Part shown: positions 63,482-64,000 of the stretch, piece after piece
Layout: each line of letters opens with the position of its first letter
How positions within the stretch are numbered: position 1 is the first letter of the stretch
NCBI GenBank assembly: GCA_964600235.1
Contig: CAZRIV010000001.1
Span: 186,001-250,000, forward strand
Source: MWEI01 sp964600235
GTDB lineage: Bacteria; Desulfobacterota; Desulfomonilia; UBA1062
Reading direction: 5' to 3'
Length of the DNA stretch: 64,000 bases
Translations under genes and position numbers: made by a program
The notes under the pieces: generated by a model
What the model saw: only the letters and a program-made list of their open reading frames with translations
What the model was told of the DNA's origin: nothing
The model's database searches: none

Positions 63482-64000
63482 ATGAGCACGCCTGAAGACA
63501 TCGAACGCTACCGGAAAAACTTCATCAACGAGTATGAGGCGATGACGCTGTATGAATGTATTGCCTCCCGAGAATCGAATCCCGACCTGGCCTCGGTGTA
63601 TCGCAGGCTTGCCGAGACGGAGGGCGCCCATGCGGCGACCTGGGAGGTGAAGCTGAGAGAGGCCGGGGCCGAGGTGCCGGATGCCAGGCCCGGCTGGCGG
63701 ACCAGGATCCTGTGCTGGCTCGCGGGAAGGTTCGGCGCGTCTTTCGTCCTTCACACCATTGCCGGCATCGAATCGAATGCAGGCAATGCATATGACGGCC
63801 AGCCCGAACCCGAGGCGGCGAGGATGTCGGTACAGGAGCGGTCCCACGCCCGCTTCTTCAAGTACCTTTCCGAAAATGCTCTCGGGCTCGATGGCAGCGC
63901 GGTAGCACGGTTCGAGGGGCGCCATCGCGCCTCGGGCGGGAATGCCCTGCGAGCCGGGGTGCTGGGTGCCAATGACGGCCTGGTCTCCGTGTTCAGCCTT
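63482..64000 (+). CDS. ferritin-like / VIT1-CCC1 iron-manganese transporter, 5' part (cut by window end)
   Basis: The reading frame from ATG 63482 is open to the window end (173 codons). A ferritin/rubrerythrin-like four-helix domain comes first (INEYEAMTLYECIASRE, RLAETEGAHAATWE, then later HARFFKYL). LGANDGLVSVFSL follows, which is the start of the VIT1/CCC1 membrane domain. Such fusions (MbfA type) store or export iron. GGAG lies upstream of the ATG. Confidence 0.85.
   Translation, partial: MSTPEDIERYRKNFINEYEAMTLYECIASRESNPDLASVYRRLAETEGAHAATWEVKLREAGAEVPDARPGWRTRILCWLAGRFGASFVLHTIAGIESNAGNAYDGQPEPEAARMSVQERSHARFFKYLSENALGLDGSAVARFEGRHRASGGNALRAGVLGANDGLVSVFSL

Noticed and set aside
1..64000. 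CRISPR array, prophage or intact transposon
   Set aside because: No regularly spaced repeats, integrase, transposase or phage structural genes were seen.

Overview
This is 64 kb of ordinary, densely coded bacterial chromosome, with about 61 genes. It contains no prophage, no recognisable intact insertion sequence and no CRISPR array. Several features point to an anaerobic or facultatively anaerobic member of the former Deltaproteobacteria (Desulfobacterota/Syntrophales type). The order rpsF-rpsR-DUF2232-rplI-dnaB is typical of that group. RapZ is followed by a reduced mannose-type PTS. A tungsten-type aldehyde:ferredoxin oxidoreductase sits with its own MoaD and ThiF-like genes. Minor pilins follow comEC, and there are many sensory kinases. 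I cannot name a genus from sequence alone.

Layout. 1-4118: a truncated lipoprotein, tRNA-Leu(CAG), ribF, a metallophosphoesterase, a FadR-type regulator and a radical SAM protein. 4126-14249 (minus strand): a complete chemosensory cluster in transcription order STAS, STAS, cheY, cheA, methyl-accepting protein, cheW, cheR, cheD, cheB, and a fused pseudo-receiver/HATPase/PAS/SpoIIE-type phosphatase. 14250-14832: a long divergent intergenic region. 14833-19396: rapZ, PTS IIA, IIB and IIC, a RimI-PyrK fusion, and pyrD. 19530-27638: comEC, four minor pilin genes, pilY1 and a small exported protein. 27742-29087 (minus): an exported protein of unknown function and hfq. 29272-35076: ligA, acyP, rpsF, rpsR, DUF2232, rplI and dnaB. 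35099-36654 (minus): an RpoH-like sigma factor and a DedA protein. 36755-46375: an RNA m5U methyltransferase, nadK, recN, an acetyltransferase, pmbA, secA and argJ. 46376-46893: a non-coding region with overlapping inverted repeats. 46894-50408: a geranylgeranyl-reductase-like flavoprotein, a pyruvate-kinase C-terminal-like protein, an amidase and a deacetylase. 50504-57570 (minus): a flavoprotein, an HNH nuclease, a bacteriohemerythrin, an AsmA-like protein, the tungstoenzyme set and a cystathionine gamma-synthase/lyase. 57906-60761: a split YeeE/YedE pair, a small membrane protein, a GNAT enzyme and an enoyl-CoA hydratase. 60794-63259 (minus): a hybrid histidine kinase. 63482-end: the start of a ferritin-like/VIT1 iron transporter.

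How the genes work together. The strongest candidate for an undescribed system is the chemosensory cluster. It couples a full CheA/CheW/CheR/CheB/CheD/receptor set to a partner-switching module: an RsbW-like ATPase plus PP2C phosphatase in one protein, and two STAS proteins of which only one keeps the phosphorylatable Ser. The phosphatase protein has a receiver domain whose acceptor Asp is Ser. It ends in the same kind of C-terminal aromatic pentapeptide (GFVEF) as the receptor (DFEEF), which suggests it is tethered by CheR/CheB-type docking or competes for it. Other points of note are the RimI-PyrK fusion, the PTS without EIID, a bacteriohemerythrin lacking one iron-ligand His, and a CheA carrying an MshEN-like segment.
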